Below are positions 28,893-39,132 of a stretch of DNA of 64,000 bases, piece after piece. Numbering within the stretch: position 1 is the first letter of the stretch; each line of letters starts with the position of its first letter. The stretch covers positions 78,487-142,486 of the forward strand of contig NZ_BACI01000033.1 of assembly GCF_000225505.1 (NCBI RefSeq), in the 5' to 3' direction. Source of the DNA: Gordonia alkanivorans NBRC 16433 (lineage in GTDB: Bacteria; Actinomycetota; Actinomycetes; Mycobacteriales; Mycobacteriaceae). The notes beneath the pieces were generated by a model. That model had not been told where the DNA came from. It did not search any database and was given only the letters and a program-made list of their open reading frames with translations. The position numbers and the translations under genes were made by a program.

Positions 28893-30157
28893 GAATCTCC
28901 TTCGTCGTCAGGGGAAGTGGAGGTGTGTGCCTCGGTCGCGGTGACGGTGGCCCGCGCCGCGCCGTCGGCGACCCGGATACGCAATTCGGCGCCCGCGGGC
29001 AGATCGTCGAGCGTGCTGACCACGTGGGTCACGTCGGTGTCGGTGCGCTGCACCACGGCGTAACCGCGAGCGAGGGTCTGCGCCGGGCCCAGCGTCGACA
29101 GCCGGGCGGCCAGATGCTCGTGGCGGCGGTCCTCGGTGTCGACATGACGCAGGACGTCGCGCCGCAGCGCGCGCAGCAGCTCGGCTACGTTCACGGACTC
29201 CTGGTCGACGATCACACCGGGCCGGGCCAGAACCGGGCGTCGTCGGAGTCCGTCGATGACCCCGGTCTCGCGACGCACCCAGTTGCGTAACGCCTGTGCG
29301 CTGCGCCGGCGCAGTTCGTCGATCCCGGCGAGTTCGGCCTCGACGTCGGGAACCACTCGTTTGGCGGCGTCGGTCGGAGTCGCCGCACGCAGATCGGCGA
29401 CGAGATCGAGCAGCGGGTTGTCTGGCTCGTGCCCGATCGCGCTGACCACCGGTGTGCGACACCGGGACACCGCGCGCAGCAATGCCTCGTCGGAGAACGG
29501 CAGCAGATCCTCGACGCTGCCGCCGCCGCGCGCGATGATGATGACCTCGACGTCGGGATGCGCGTCGAGGTCCGCGAGATGGGTGAGGATGCGCGCCACC
29601 GCCGTGGGCCCCTGGACGGGTGCCTCACGGACGTCGAAGCGGACCGCCGACCACCGGTCGGTGGCGACGCTGACCACGTCACGCTGCGCGGCGCTGGCCC
29701 GCCCGCTGATCAATCCGATCGAGCGCGGGAGGAACGGCAGCGGACGTTTGAGCCGGGCGTCGAACAGGCCCTCGGCGGCCAGCAACTGCCGGAGGCGTTC
29801 GATCCGCAGGAGCAGTTCACCGACGCCGACCGCACGGATGTCGCTGACCCGCAGCGACACCGTGCCCCGGCCGGTGTAGTAGCTCGGCCGGCCCAGTACG
29901 ACGACGTGACTGCCGTCGGTCAGCGGAACCTCGGTGCGCGACAACAGGTCCGGGCTGCATGTCACCGAGATGGAGATGTCGGCAGCCGGGTCCCGCAGAG
30001 TGAGGAACGCCGTGCGGGTACCGGGGCGCCGGCTGATCTGGGTGACCTGACCCTCCACCCAGATCTGGCCCAACCGGTGAATCCAGTCGGCGATCTTGGT
30101 GTTGACCGTGCGTACCGGCCACGGATTCTCGGCCGAGTTCGGCGAGGTCCCGGTCAC
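28889..30157 (-). CDS. xseA: Exodeoxyribonuclease VII large subunit
   Basis: Catalytic subunit of ExoVII, acting in mismatch repair and ssDNA degradation. The N-terminal OB fold (about 10-110) has [20 protein letters not shown]; the nuclease core has [38 protein letters not shown], and [18 protein letters not shown] then [12 protein letters not shown]. Length 422 aa. Cotranscribed between the lipid-droplet-type gene (4-bp overlap at 30154-30157) and xseB. Order matches Rv1107c-Rv1109c. Confidence 0.96.
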   Translation of the reverse strand: MTGTSPNSAENPWPVRTVNTKIADWIHRLGQIWVEGQVTQISRRPGTRTAFLTLRDPAADISISVTCSPDLLSRTEVPLTDGSHVVVLGRPSYYTGRGTVSLRVSDIRAVGVGELLLRIERLRQLLAAEGLFDARLKRPLPFLPRSIGLISGRASAAQRDVVSVATDRWSAVRFDVREAPVQGPTAVARILTHLADLDAHPDVEVIIIARGGGSVEDLLPFSDEALLRAVSRCRTPVVSAIGHEPDNPLLDLVADLRAATPTDAAKRVVPDVEAELAGIDELRRRSAQALRNWVRRETGVIDGLRRRPVLARPGVIVDQESVNVAELLRALRRDVLRHVDTEDRRHEHLAARLSTLGPAQTLARGYAVVQRTDTDVTHVVSTLDDLPAGAELRIRVADGAARATVTATEAHTSTSPDDEGDS

Positions 30158-30939
30158 GCCTCGGTGGAGCGCTTGTTCTGCGAGGCGATCCGGTTCTCCA
30201 GCATCGTCACGAACGGCGCGCGGCCACGGTTGGCCTTCTCGTAGTCGACGAGGCTCTCGAGGTCGTCGGTGTCGACCGTCCGCAGACGTGCACGCAGCTG
30301 TGCCAGGGTCAGCGTGTCGTAGTCGATGAGGACGACGATCTCGGGTGCCGCCCCGTTCTTCGGCTTGTCCGCACGCGTCGCCGGCTTCTTCTCGGCGGCG
30401 TCCACGACGTCCTCGGGTGCCGAGCTGTACAGCGCGAAACGACCGGCGTCGGCGCGCGGCGGCGCGGCCAGGTCGGCGTCGGAGGCCTCCGCGTCGACCT
30501 CGGTGGTCTTGGTGGCACCGCCGGTCCTGGTGGCTTTGGTCACTTTTGCGGGCTTGGTGGACGTCACGGCCTCGCCGGGCTGGTCCCCCGGATCGTTGCC
30601 GTCGGCGGCGGCCTCGACCTCGTCGACGATGCTGGTGGGCTTCTCGATCGGTACGTCACCGGCGTGGGCGTCGGCGCCGGGTTCCGGGGTCTCGTCGTCC
30701 TCGTCGAAGCGGGCCCACGCGGGCTGCTCGCTGGGCTTGTCGAACAGCATCCCCAGGGCGGCGTCGCCCTTGATGGCGAGTTCGGCGATGTTCTGCTGCG
30801 CCCGCATACCTGCCTGCAGGGTCTGGCTGACCGCTGTCATCGGGAGGGTGACGAGCAGCGCGGGAAGCTTGCGCGTCTCCTCGAGGGCGGTGACGATCAG
30901 ACCTGCGGCGATACGGGCCGGGTAGGGTGCGCGATCCAT
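30154..30939 (-). CDS. Lipid droplet-associated-type protein (Rv1109c-like)
   Basis: 261-aa protein. The N-terminal 75 residues are helical and conserved ([38 protein letters not shown]), followed by a long acidic, Ala/Thr/Lys-rich disordered stretch (about 80-195) and a C-terminal segment ending [20 protein letters not shown]. By position it equals Rv1109c, whose homologues are annotated as lipid droplet-associated (the MLDS type in Rhodococcus). Functional assignment rests on position and on the amphipathic N-terminus. It overlaps xseA by four bases and is divergent from ispH. Confidence 0.7.
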   Translation of the reverse strand: MDRAPYPARIAAGLIVTALEETRKLPALLVTLPMTAVSQTLQAGMRAQQNIAELAIKGDAALGMLFDKPSEQPAWARFDEDDETPEPGADAHAGDVPIEKPTSIVDEVEAAADGNDPGDQPGEAVTSTKPAKVTKATRTGGATKTTEVDAEASDADLAAPPRADAGRFALYSSAPEDVVDAAEKKPATRADKPKNGAAPEIVVLIDYDTLTLAQLRARLRTVDTDDLESLVDYEKANRGRAPFVTMLENRIASQNKRSTEA

Positions 30940-30991
30940 GCCAACACTCTGCCATCAAAGGGCACTCGTCTGTAACCCGTACCCTGGAGAC

Positions 30992-31945
30992 ATGTCTGAG
31001 ACGAAGCGTGTCCTGCTCGCCGAACCCCGCGGTTACTGCGCGGGTGTCGACCGCGCGGTGGAGACGGTCGAGCGCGCCCTTGACAAGCACGGCGCTCCCG
31101 TCTACGTCCGCAAGGAGATCGTGCACAACCGGCACGTGGTCGAGACCCTTGCCGACCGCGGGGCGATCTTCGTGGGGGAGACCGACGAGGTGCCCGAGGG
31201 TGCGATCGTCGTGTTCTCGGCCCATGGCGTGTCGCCGCAGGTCCATGCGTCCGCCGCGGAACGGAATCTGAGGACCATCGACGCGACCTGCCCGCTGGTG
31301 ACGAAGGTGCACCAGGAGGCCAAGCGATTCGCGCGGGACGACTACGACATCCTGCTGATCGGTCACGAGGGCCACGAAGAGGTCGAGGGGACGGCCGGTG
31401 AGGCCCCCCAGCACATCCAGCTCGTCGACGGCCCGGACAGCGTCGACTCGGTGACCGTGCGCGACGAGTCCAAGCTGGTCTGGCTGTCGCAGACGACGCT
31501 GTCGGTCGACGAGACCATGGAGACGGTGCGTCGCCTGCGGGAGAAGTTCCCGCTGCTCAACGATCCGCCCAGCGACGACATCTGCTACGCCACCCAGAAC
31601 CGTCAGGTCGCCGTGAAGGCGATGGCGCCCGAGTGCGATCTCGTCATCGTGGTCGGTTCGCAGAACTCGTCGAACTCGGTTCGCCTGGTCGAGGTCGCCC
31701 TGCAGGCCGGTGCCAAGGCAGGTCATCTGGTCGACTATGCCCGTGAGATCGACGACACCTGGCTCGAGGGTGTGAACACCGTCGGCGTCACCTCCGGTGC
31801 ATCGGTGCCCGAGGTCCTCGTCCGCGGCGTGCTCGACTACCTCGCCGAGCGCGGCTACGACACGGTGGAGACCGTCAACACGGCCAACGAGACCCTCACC
31901 TTCGCGCTGCCGCGCGAGCTGCGTCCCGCGCGGACATCCGGCTGA
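30992..31945 (+). CDS. ispH: 4-hydroxy-3-methylbut-2-enyl diphosphate reductase
   Basis: Last enzyme of the MEP pathway, an iron-sulfur reductase producing IPP and DMAPP, which feed the prenyl synthase at 4.7 kb and others. Cluster cysteines appear in [16 protein letters not shown] (Cys16), [12 protein letters not shown] and [11 protein letters not shown]. Active-site motifs: [53 protein letters not shown] and [13 protein letters not shown]. Start ATG 30992. 317 aa. Equivalent to LytB2 (Rv1110). It converges with mycP 12 bp away, which is the junction of the two conserved blocks. Confidence 0.97.
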   Translation: MSETKRVLLAEPRGYCAGVDRAVETVERALDKHGAPVYVRKEIVHNRHVVETLADRGAIFVGETDEVPEGAIVVFSAHGVSPQVHASAAERNLRTIDATCPLVTKVHQEAKRFARDDYDILLIGHEGHEEVEGTAGEAPQHIQLVDGPDSVDSVTVRDESKLVWLSQTTLSVDETMETVRRLREKFPLLNDPPSDDICYATQNRQVAVKAMAPECDLVIVVGSQNSSNSVRLVEVALQAGAKAGHLVDYAREIDDTWLEGVNTVGVTSGASVPEVLVRGVLDYLAERGYDTVETVNTANETLTFALPRELRPARTSG

Positions 31946-31957
31946 GAACCTCCCCGA

Positions 31958-33355
31958 TCAGAACTCGTCGGGATCGAGCTTGCGCACCCGACGGTGGGGA
32001 AGAGCGACGGCCAGGACAGCCGCGATGACCGCGGCGCTGATCCCCGCTCCGGCGATGGCGATGTTGCGGGCGGTGTGATCCGGCGGCGTCGGCGGTGCGG
32101 GCGCGGCGATCGGGGCCGATTGCTGCCTGGCCTGTTCCTCGGCGGACAGCTCCGCGGTGAGGGCCGCGACCGGGTCGACGACGCCGTGGCCGATCCGCTG
32201 GTCGTGCCCGGTGCCCGGGGAGTGGGCGGTCGAGGTGATGCGATCCATCACCTCGCGAGCGCTCAGTCCGGGGAACCGTGCCCGAACGAGCGCCGCGGTG
32301 CCGGCGACGTAGGGCGCGGCGAAGCTCGTCCCGATCAGCGGCAGCGGACCCTCCTCGGCTGTCTGCGCCGACACCAGCCGGTTCGACCCCCTCGCGCTGT
32401 CGAGGCTCACGATGTCGGTGCCCGGCGCGGCCACCCCGACCCACGGCCCGTGCAGACTGAACTCGCTCGGTCTGCCACTGGCGGCGTCGACCGCGCCGAC
32501 GGTCAGGACGTAGGGTGAGTACCACGCGGGACTCGCGACGGTCGAGACCGAACTCCAGTCGTCAGGATTGCCGGCTGCGGGCGCCGGATTCTGTGAACGG
32601 CAGGCGCCGTCCCGGGTGACGTTGCCGGCCGCCGCCACCACGACGACGTCACGGTCGTAGGCGTACCGGATCGCCGCCCCGAGAGCGCGGTCGTCGACCT
32701 TGGCCGCCGACGAAGCGCAGGCCACCTCGGAGATGTTGATCACCGTGGCCCGCAGGTCGACGGCGCGGACTATCGCGTGGGCGAGCGTGCGGACGGACCC
32801 GAAACCGGAGCCGACGGACGGTGCGGCATCGTCGCCGCGACGATTGTTCTTGGCCTTGAACGCACTGCTGGACTGGCGGATTGCGATGATCGACGCCGCG
32901 GGCGCGACCCCGGCGAAGGCGTCGGAGCTGCTCGGCCGCGCGGCGATGATCCCGGCGACCAGCGTGCCGTGGGCGTCGCAGTCCTCGAGTCCGCTGCCGC
33001 CGGAGACGTAGTCGCCGCCGGCGGTGACGCGTCCCAGACGTGGGTGCGGGGTGACGCCGGTGTCGATGACGGCCACCCGCTGCCCGGCGCCGCGACTGAA
33101 GCGCCAGGCCTCCTCGAGGTTCATCATCGACTGTGCAGCAGTCGGATTCGCGGTGCTGCGGGTGAGGGTCGCGGTGTTGCAGAGATGGCTCTGCTCGGTC
33201 GGTTCCGGCGGTGCCACCGGGGCCGACCGGATCAGCGCCGACGCGTCGACGCGCGGCGGGGTCACCGCGGCGGCGGGGGAGGAGGTCAACCCGAGCAGGG
33301 TCGCGGTCAGCGCCAGCGCGACGGGCGCCGCAGCCCGGGTCGTCGTCCGGGACAT
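31958..33355 (-). CDS. mycP: Type VII secretion mycosin protease (ESX-4 type)
   Basis: Membrane-anchored subtilisin-like protease of the type VII secretion machinery, needed for complex stability. The signal peptide covers about residues 1-30 (cut near SSPAAA). The triad is complete: Asp98 (VAVIDTGVTPHP), His129 (CDAHGTLVAGII) and Ser344 (GTSFAAPYVAGTAA); the oxyanion Asn lies in VVVVAAAGNVTRD. The C-terminal transmembrane helix is about 432-452, with a basic tail RRVRKL. Start ATG 33355 shares one base with the eccD stop. The pairing with eccD, and eccC opposite, matches Rv3449-Rv3448-Rv3447c (ESX-4). The long frame upstream of 33355 is antisense-type noise inside eccD. Confidence 0.95.
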   Translation of the reverse strand: MSRTTTRAAAPVALALTATLLGLTSSPAAAVTPPRVDASALIRSAPVAPPEPTEQSHLCNTATLTRSTANPTAAQSMMNLEEAWRFSRGAGQRVAVIDTGVTPHPRLGRVTAGGDYVSGGSGLEDCDAHGTLVAGIIAARPSSSDAFAGVAPAASIIAIRQSSSAFKAKNNRRGDDAAPSVGSGFGSVRTLAHAIVRAVDLRATVINISEVACASSAAKVDDRALGAAIRYAYDRDVVVVAAAGNVTRDGACRSQNPAPAAGNPDDWSSVSTVASPAWYSPYVLTVGAVDAASGRPSEFSLHGPWVGVAAPGTDIVSLDSARGSNRLVSAQTAEEGPLPLIGTSFAAPYVAGTAALVRARFPGLSAREVMDRITSTAHSPGTGHDQRIGHGVVDPVAALTAELSAEEQARQQSAPIAAPAPPTPPDHTARNIAIAGAGISAAVIAAVLAVALPHRRVRKLDPDEF

Positions 33356-34908
33356 CAGATCTCCCGGACGATCCGGTACAGGTCGAGCAACCACAGCAGC
33401 AGCGGGACGATGAGCGCGACGAGGATGTACTCGCCGATCTCCGCCCAGCGGCGCATTACCGGGGAGAAATCCTGGTGCGGCGCAACGACTCCGAAGACGA
33501 GCGCGGCGACGAGGACGACGCCGCCCAGCGCGAAGGAGATGATCGGCCACCGGCCGTCCCCGAACGCCAGGCCCGCCAGCAGGGTGAGCACCACGAGCGA
33601 GCCGCCGATGATGAGGATCGCCGCCTGGAAGAGGTCGCTGTGGGAGCGACCGCGCAGACAGAGGACCACGCCGATGATCGCGGCGTAGGCGGCGCTCTTC
33701 CACTCGAAGCCGGCGAGGGGAGCGGCGGTGAGCACCGCCGAGATCGCCACGATGGCGGTGAGGCCGCCGACGATGCCCGTCAGGTACGCGTTGGCGATGT
33801 ACGAGCGTCGTTCCAGCGCATCGGCCTTCGGCAGTGCCGTGGCCCCGATCGCGCCGATGCCTTCGATGGACGGCTGCGGCTCGATGTCCTTGATGTCGAT
33901 GGCAGCTCCCGCGGTCGGCACCGGCGGCAGCGGCAGTTTGGCGAGCAGGATCGTCAGTCGGGGGGACAGTCCGATCAGCAGGAGTCCCACCGCCGCCATC
34001 ACGGCCGCGACATCGGAGGTGTCGGCGTCGAGGAGCAGACGCGCACCGCATCCGAGTGCACCGAGGACAGCGGCGCCGGTCACCGCGCTGTGTGCGGTCG
34101 CGCCGACCGCGGTCATCCGGTAGGTGATGACGGCGGTGACCAGGGTGAGGGCGAATCCGAGTGTCAGATGCGCGGCACCGTAGGAACCGGGCGTGAGGAT
34201 CATGCCGGTCACGAACGCCATCGGCGCCGCACAGACCGACAGGATCGTCGAGCTGAGCTGATCACGGTAGTAGCGCGCGACGATCGTTGCCGCGGTCACG
34301 AGACCGATCACGGCGAGGCCGGACAATCCCGAGAGCCACAGCGCGCCGCTGTCGATCCGGCTCGCGGCCAGCCCCGCCGCGGCAACGACCGCCGCGACGA
34401 GGGCCAGCGCGTGTCCCACGTATCGCGCCGACGTCGCGGTCCAACCCACGAACTGTGATTCGTTCAGCCGCGCAACGGCATCGACCACGTCGTCGAAGAG
34501 GACCGGCGACTCATCGGTGCGGGTCGAGGTCAGCAGGAGCAGGTCGCCGTCGCGGATCCCCGATTCCGACAGCGAGCGGTGCAGGGGCAGCGGTTCCTGC
34601 CCGACGAGCGCCAGGGTCCAGCGGTTCTGCCGGTCGTGCGGACGGCCGCGGCCGCGCGAATCGGCGTCGGGGTCGTCCGGGTCGTGCCGGGTTGGGTTGC
34701 GCGACTCGATCTGCGCGACGAGGTCACCGATGAGACCGGCGATCGGGATGCCGGCGGGTAGGCCGACGTCGAGCTGGGTGTTGCCGCCCAGCACCGACAC
34801 GCGTACGAGTTGCGGCTCGATCGCGGTGTCCGAGCGTGACCGGTCACCGGCGGTGCCGTCCGCGGTGGTCGTCGGGTATCCCGGTGCGAATCCGTCCACA
34901 GGTGACAT
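33355..34908 (-). CDS. eccD: Type VII secretion integral membrane protein EccD
   Basis: Central channel-associated membrane protein of the ESX-4-type complex. An N-terminal cytosolic ubiquitin-like domain (about 30-130, VRVSVLGGNTQLDVGLPAGI ... GIRDGDLLLLTS) is followed by about 11 transmembrane helices from residue 160 to the end. 517 aa is usual. Start ATG 34908 has GGGGGAGG about ten bases upstream; TTG 34917 in frame is too near that site. Divergent from eccC with about 100 bp between starts; overlaps mycP by one base. Confidence 0.94.
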   Translation of the reverse strand: MSPVDGFAPGYPTTTADGTAGDRSRSDTAIEPQLVRVSVLGGNTQLDVGLPAGIPIAGLIGDLVAQIESRNPTRHDPDDPDADSRGRGRPHDRQNRWTLALVGQEPLPLHRSLSESGIRDGDLLLLTSTRTDESPVLFDDVVDAVARLNESQFVGWTATSARYVGHALALVAAVVAAAGLAASRIDSGALWLSGLSGLAVIGLVTAATIVARYYRDQLSSTILSVCAAPMAFVTGMILTPGSYGAAHLTLGFALTLVTAVITYRMTAVGATAHSAVTGAAVLGALGCGARLLLDADTSDVAAVMAAVGLLLIGLSPRLTILLAKLPLPPVPTAGAAIDIKDIEPQPSIEGIGAIGATALPKADALERRSYIANAYLTGIVGGLTAIVAISAVLTAAPLAGFEWKSAAYAAIIGVVLCLRGRSHSDLFQAAILIIGGSLVVLTLLAGLAFGDGRWPIISFALGGVVLVAALVFGVVAPHQDFSPVMRRWAEIGEYILVALIVPLLLWLLDLYRIVREI

Positions 34909-35007
34909 ACAGGTCAATCCTCCCCCAGGGTTCAGCAGCTAACATAGCCAACTTCAGCGGGTTCGCCCGCCCGGGGATACACAGCTCGAGGGTGTCAGGG
35001 GGATCGA

Positions 35008-38000
35008 GTGGTCACGACCACTGAGGGGTTCGTGCGTCGGCCACGCATCACGCCGCCGCGCATGCCCGGGGGCGAGGTCAACATCCAGGCGCCGCCCGAC
35101 GTCCCTCGCGTGGTACCCGGCAACCTGCTCATGAAGCTGCTGCCGGTGGTGATGATCGTCGCCGTCGTCGGCATGATCGCGCTGATGATGGTCACCGGTG
35201 GCCGCAACATCCTGACCAACCCGCTGTTCATGATGTTCCCGCTGATGATGCTCATGTCGATGTTCGGCATGTTCGCCGCCGGCGGGCGCAGCGGCGGCAA
35301 GCGTGCCGCGGAACTCAACGAGGAACGCAAGGACTACTTCCGCTACCTCGGGCAGTTGCGCGGCCAGGTCTTCGACACCGTCGAGAACCAGCGCGCCGCA
35401 CGCACGTGGAGTCATCCCGACCCGCACGCACTGCTCGACGTCGTCGGCAGCCGGCGCATGTGGGAGCGGCGTCCCGCCGACAACGATTTCGCCCATGTGC
35501 GTGTGGGAGTCGGCGTCCAGCGCCTGGCCACCCGTCTGATGCCGCCGGAGACCGGCCCGCTCGAGGACATCGAACCGGTGTCGATGGTCGCTCTGCGACG
35601 GTTCGTGCGCACCCATTCGGCGGTCTACAGCCTGCCCCGGTCGATCTCGCTGCGCGGCTTCCCGGCGATCAACATCGAGGGCGCGCGGCAGGAGACCCGC
35701 GAACTCGTCCGCTCGATGATCGTCGAGCTGTGCGCCTTCCACGGTCCCGACCATCTGCACATCGGCATCGTCACCGGCGACCCGGCCGGCGAGGCCTGGG
35801 ACTGGGCGAAATGGCTTCCGCACGTAGGTCATCCGACGCTGCGCGACGGGATCGGCCCGATGCGGATGATCTATCCGACGCTCGCCGATCTCGAGAACGC
35901 ACTGGCCGCGGACCTTCTCGAACGCGGCCGGTTCAGCCGGTCCGCCCCGCCGAGCGGGAATCGTGCCCACCTGGTCGTCATCATCGACGACGGCTACGTC
36001 GCCGGCGACGAACGCGTCCTCAGCTCGGCCGGCATGGAGGGTGTCACGGTCCTCGACCTGACCGCACCGCCGGACGGTCTCGCGGTCCGGCGCGGCCTGC
36101 AGCTCGTGGTGCGCGGCGGCAAGGTGTCGGCCCGAAGTGCCGCGGGCGTCGAGGAATTCGCCGACATGGACTCGCTGACCATCGCCGAGGCGGAGGCGAT
36201 CGCCCGCCGCATGGCCCGGTACCGCCTGGCGACCGCGGCGACCCTGGCGAACCTGGAATCCGAGGCGACGTCCACCGATCCGGGCCTGCCCGCACTTCTC
36301 GGCATCGACGACGCCGCCCGATTCGACCCGGCCACCGCCTGGCGCGGGCGCACCGGCCGCGAACGTCTGCGGGTGCCGATCGGCTACACACCGAGCGGCG
36401 CGCCCGTCGAACTCGACATCAAGGAGAGCGCCCACGGCGGCATGGGACCGCATGGCCTGTGCATCGGTGCGACCGGCTCGGGCAAGTCCGAGTTCCTGCG
36501 AACGCTTGTCCTCGCCATGCTGGCGACGCATTCGCCGACCGAGCTGAACCTCGTCCTCGTCGACTTCAAGGGCGGCGCAACGTTCCTCGGACTCGAGTCC
36601 GCTCCACACGTCGCGGCGATCATCACCAACCTCGAGCAGGAACTGTCGATGGTCGACCGCATGAAGGATGCGCTGTCGGGTGAGATGAACCGCCGCCAAG
36701 AGGTCCTGCGTGCGGCGGGCAACTACGCCAACGTCGCCGACTACGAGCGCGCCCGCGCCTCGGGCGTGCGTCTCGATCCGCTGCCGGCGCTGTTCATCGT
36801 CGTCGACGAGTTCTCCGAACTGCTGTCGCAGAAACCGGATTTCGCCGAGCTGTTCGTCGCGATCGGCCGTCTGGGCCGGTCGCTGCACATCCACCTGCTG
36901 CTGGCCTCGCAGCGACTCGAGGAGGGCAAGCTGCGCGGCCTCGACTCACACTTGTCCTACCGCATCGGTCTGAAGACCTTCTCCGCCAACGAGTCCCGTT
37001 CGGTGCTCGGTGTCCCCGACGCCTACCACCTGCCGAGCGTTCCCGGCTCGGCGTATCTGAAGTGCGACTCGGATGACCCGGTTCGCTTCAACACCTCGTA
37101 CGTCTCGGGTCCGTACTACTCGCCATCCGTGGCCGAGGACTCCGTGGACTCCGCGGCGCCGGGGTCCCCGCGACTGGGGAATCTCAAGGTCTTCACCGCG
37201 TTGCCGGTCCCGCTCGACGAGGGTTCGTCGCGGTCGCTGCTGGACCAGGCGGCGAGCCTGCTCGACGAGGAGCCCCCGGCCCTCGACGCCGCGCCCGACG
37301 GGCCCGCCGACTTCGAATCCGCTTCGGTGTCGGTGCCGACGCTGATGCAGACCATCATCGGCCGCATGGAGAGCGCCGGCCCGCCGGCACACCGCGTGTG
37401 GCTGGACCCGCTCGAGAACTCGCCGACCGTGGAACACCTCGTGGGTGCGCGGGACTGGACCAAACCGGCGGTCCCCGGCAACCTGGCCCTGCCCATCGGT
37501 CTGGTCGACCGCCCCTACGACCAGCGACGCGACCCGCTCGTCGTCGACCTGTCCGGCGCGGCCGGCAGCGTCGCCGTGGTCGGCGGGCCGCAATCGGGAA
37601 AGTCGACGACGCTGCGCACGATCATCATGACCGCGGCCGCCACGCACACCCCGGAACAGGTGCAGTTCTACTGCCTGGACTTCGGCGGCGGCAGCCTCGC
37701 CGGCCTCGCCGGACTCCCACATGTGGGTTCGGTGGCGTCCCGTGGGGACATGGATGCCGTTCGCCGCACGGTGGCCGAGGTCGGGGCGATCATCCGGGCC
37801 CGTGAGATGCTGTTCGCCCGCCTGGGCGTCGAATCGATGCGCGACTACCGGGCCCGCCGTGCGGACTGGTTCGCCACCGGGACCTTCGCCCCCGACGATC
37901 CGCTGGCCGGTGACCGCTTCGGCGACGTCTTCTTCGTGCTCGACGGCATCAGCGTCCTGCGTTCCGAACTCGAGTCGCTGGAGGAGCAGATCACCACGAT

Positions 38001-39105
38001 CGTCTCCCAGGGTCTGTCTTTCGGCGTCCACGTCATCGTCAGTGCCTCGCGGTGGGCCGAGATCCGCCCGGCGGTCCGCGACCTCCTGGGCACGCGCATC
38101 GAACTGCGCCTCGGCGATCCGACGGATTCCGAGATGGGTCGTCGCGCCGCCGCGGGTGTCCCGCAGAACCGTCCCGGCCGCGGTCTCACCGCCGAGGAAC
38201 TCCACATGCTCATCGCGCTGCCGCGTCTCGACCCGGTCAGCAGCGCCGAGTCACTGCCCGCCGGCGTCGCGGCCTCGGCGGAGAAGCTCGCCGCCGCGTA
38301 TCCGGGCCGTTCGGCGATGCCGGTGCGCAAGCTGAGCACCGAGATAGAGATGGCGGCGGTGCAGAACGGACTCACCGCGGCCGGGGTCACGTTGTCGCTC
38401 AACCAGGTCGCGATCGGTGTCGGCGAACTGGAGCTGGCCCCGGTGGTCCTCGACTTCAACGCCCAGCCGCACTTCATGGTCTTCGCCGACGTCGAGCACG
38501 GGAAGACCAACGTGCTGCGAGCGATCGTCCGCGGACTCGTCGCCGGTGGCACCCCGGAGCAGGTGAAGATCGCGTTCATCGACTACCGCCGCACGATGCT
38601 CGGCATCGTCGACGGTGATCACCTCGCGGGCTATGCGAGTTCGCACGACAACGCGATGACGCTGATGAACCAGCTGGCGGTGTACCTGAAGGGCTGCATG
38701 CCCCCGGACGACGTGACCGTTCAGCAGTTGCGGGAGCGTTCGTGGCTGGAGGGCAAGCCGGAGGTCTACCTCGTCGTCGACGACTACGACATGGTGTCCA
38801 CCTCGGCGGGAAATCCGCTGTTGCCGGTCATCGAGTTCGCGTCACACGCCCGGGACATCGGATTCCACATCATCCTGGCCCGCCGCTCCGGTGGCCTCGG
38901 CCGGGCGATGTTCGACCCGGTGATCGCCCGGCTGAAGGACCTGTCGTCGGACATCCTGCTCATGAGCGGGGATCGCGACGAAGGCTTCATCGCCGGTCGC
39001 AGCCGCATGCAGCGGTTGGTCCCCGGACGCGGTGAGCTGGTCTCCCGCGTGCGTCCGCAGGAGATGATCCAGGTCGCTCTCGTACCGGCCGAGGACCAGC
39101 GTTGA
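35008..39105 (+). CDS. eccC: Type VII secretion ATPase EccC (EccCa-EccCb fused)
   Basis: Motor ATPase of the FtsK/SpoIIIE class that recognises and drives WXG100-type substrates. Two N-terminal transmembrane helices (about residues 41-62 and 74-93) are followed by three ATPase domains. Walker A motifs: GATGSGKSEFLRT (about 487), GGPQSGKSTTLRT (about 860) and a degenerate ADVEHGKTNVLRA (about 1160, no GxxGxGK). Walker B of domain 1 is LFIVVDEFSELL. This pattern (first domain active, later ones ligand-sensing) is usual. 1365 aa is full length, unsplit as in ESX-4. Start GTG 35008 behind AGGGGG. Its usual substrates EsxT/EsxU are not encoded nearby. Confidence 0.96.
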   Translation: MVTTTEGFVRRPRITPPRMPGGEVNIQAPPDVPRVVPGNLLMKLLPVVMIVAVVGMIALMMVTGGRNILTNPLFMMFPLMMLMSMFGMFAAGGRSGGKRAAELNEERKDYFRYLGQLRGQVFDTVENQRAARTWSHPDPHALLDVVGSRRMWERRPADNDFAHVRVGVGVQRLATRLMPPETGPLEDIEPVSMVALRRFVRTHSAVYSLPRSISLRGFPAINIEGARQETRELVRSMIVELCAFHGPDHLHIGIVTGDPAGEAWDWAKWLPHVGHPTLRDGIGPMRMIYPTLADLENALAADLLERGRFSRSAPPSGNRAHLVVIIDDGYVAGDERVLSSAGMEGVTVLDLTAPPDGLAVRRGLQLVVRGGKVSARSAAGVEEFADMDSLTIAEAEAIARRMARYRLATAATLANLESEATSTDPGLPALLGIDDAARFDPATAWRGRTGRERLRVPIGYTPSGAPVELDIKESAHGGMGPHGLCIGATGSGKSEFLRTLVLAMLATHSPTELNLVLVDFKGGATFLGLESAPHVAAIITNLEQELSMVDRMKDALSGEMNRRQEVLRAAGNYANVADYERARASGVRLDPLPALFIVVDEFSELLSQKPDFAELFVAIGRLGRSLHIHLLLASQRLEEGKLRGLDSHLSYRIGLKTFSANESRSVLGVPDAYHLPSVPGSAYLKCDSDDPVRFNTSYVSGPYYSPSVAEDSVDSAAPGSPRLGNLKVFTALPVPLDEGSSRSLLDQAASLLDEEPPALDAAPDGPADFESASVSVPTLMQTIIGRMESAGPPAHRVWLDPLENSPTVEHLVGARDWTKPAVPGNLALPIGLVDRPYDQRRDPLVVDLSGAAGSVAVVGGPQSGKSTTLRTIIMTAAATHTPEQVQFYCLDFGGGSLAGLAGLPHVGSVASRGDMDAVRRTVAEVGAIIRAREMLFARLGVESMRDYRARRADWFATGTFAPDDPLAGDRFGDVFFVLDGISVLRSELESLEEQITTIVSQGLSFGVHVIVSASRWAEIRPAVRDLLGTRIELRLGDPTDSEMGRRAAAGVPQNRPGRGLTAEELHMLIALPRLDPVSSAESLPAGVAASAEKLAAAYPGRSAMPVRKLSTEIEMAAVQNGLTAAGVTLSLNQVAIGVGELELAPVVLDFNAQPHFMVFADVEHGKTNVLRAIVRGLVAGGTPEQVKIAFIDYRRTMLGIVDGDHLAGYASSHDNAMTLMNQLAVYLKGCMPPDDVTVQQLRERSWLEGKPEVYLVVDDYDMVSTSAGNPLLPVIEFASHARDIGFHIILARRSGGLGRAMFDPVIARLKDLSSDILLMSGDRDEGFIAGRSRMQRLVPGRGELVSRVRPQEMIQVALVPAEDQR

Positions 39106-39132
39106 GCGGCGTCGGGTGAGACAGGTGCGGGC

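Noticed and set aside
34954..36894. 646-codon minus-strand frame opposite eccC
   Set aside because: Antisense shadow; no start signal or motifs, while eccC on the plus strand has complete ATPase signatures.
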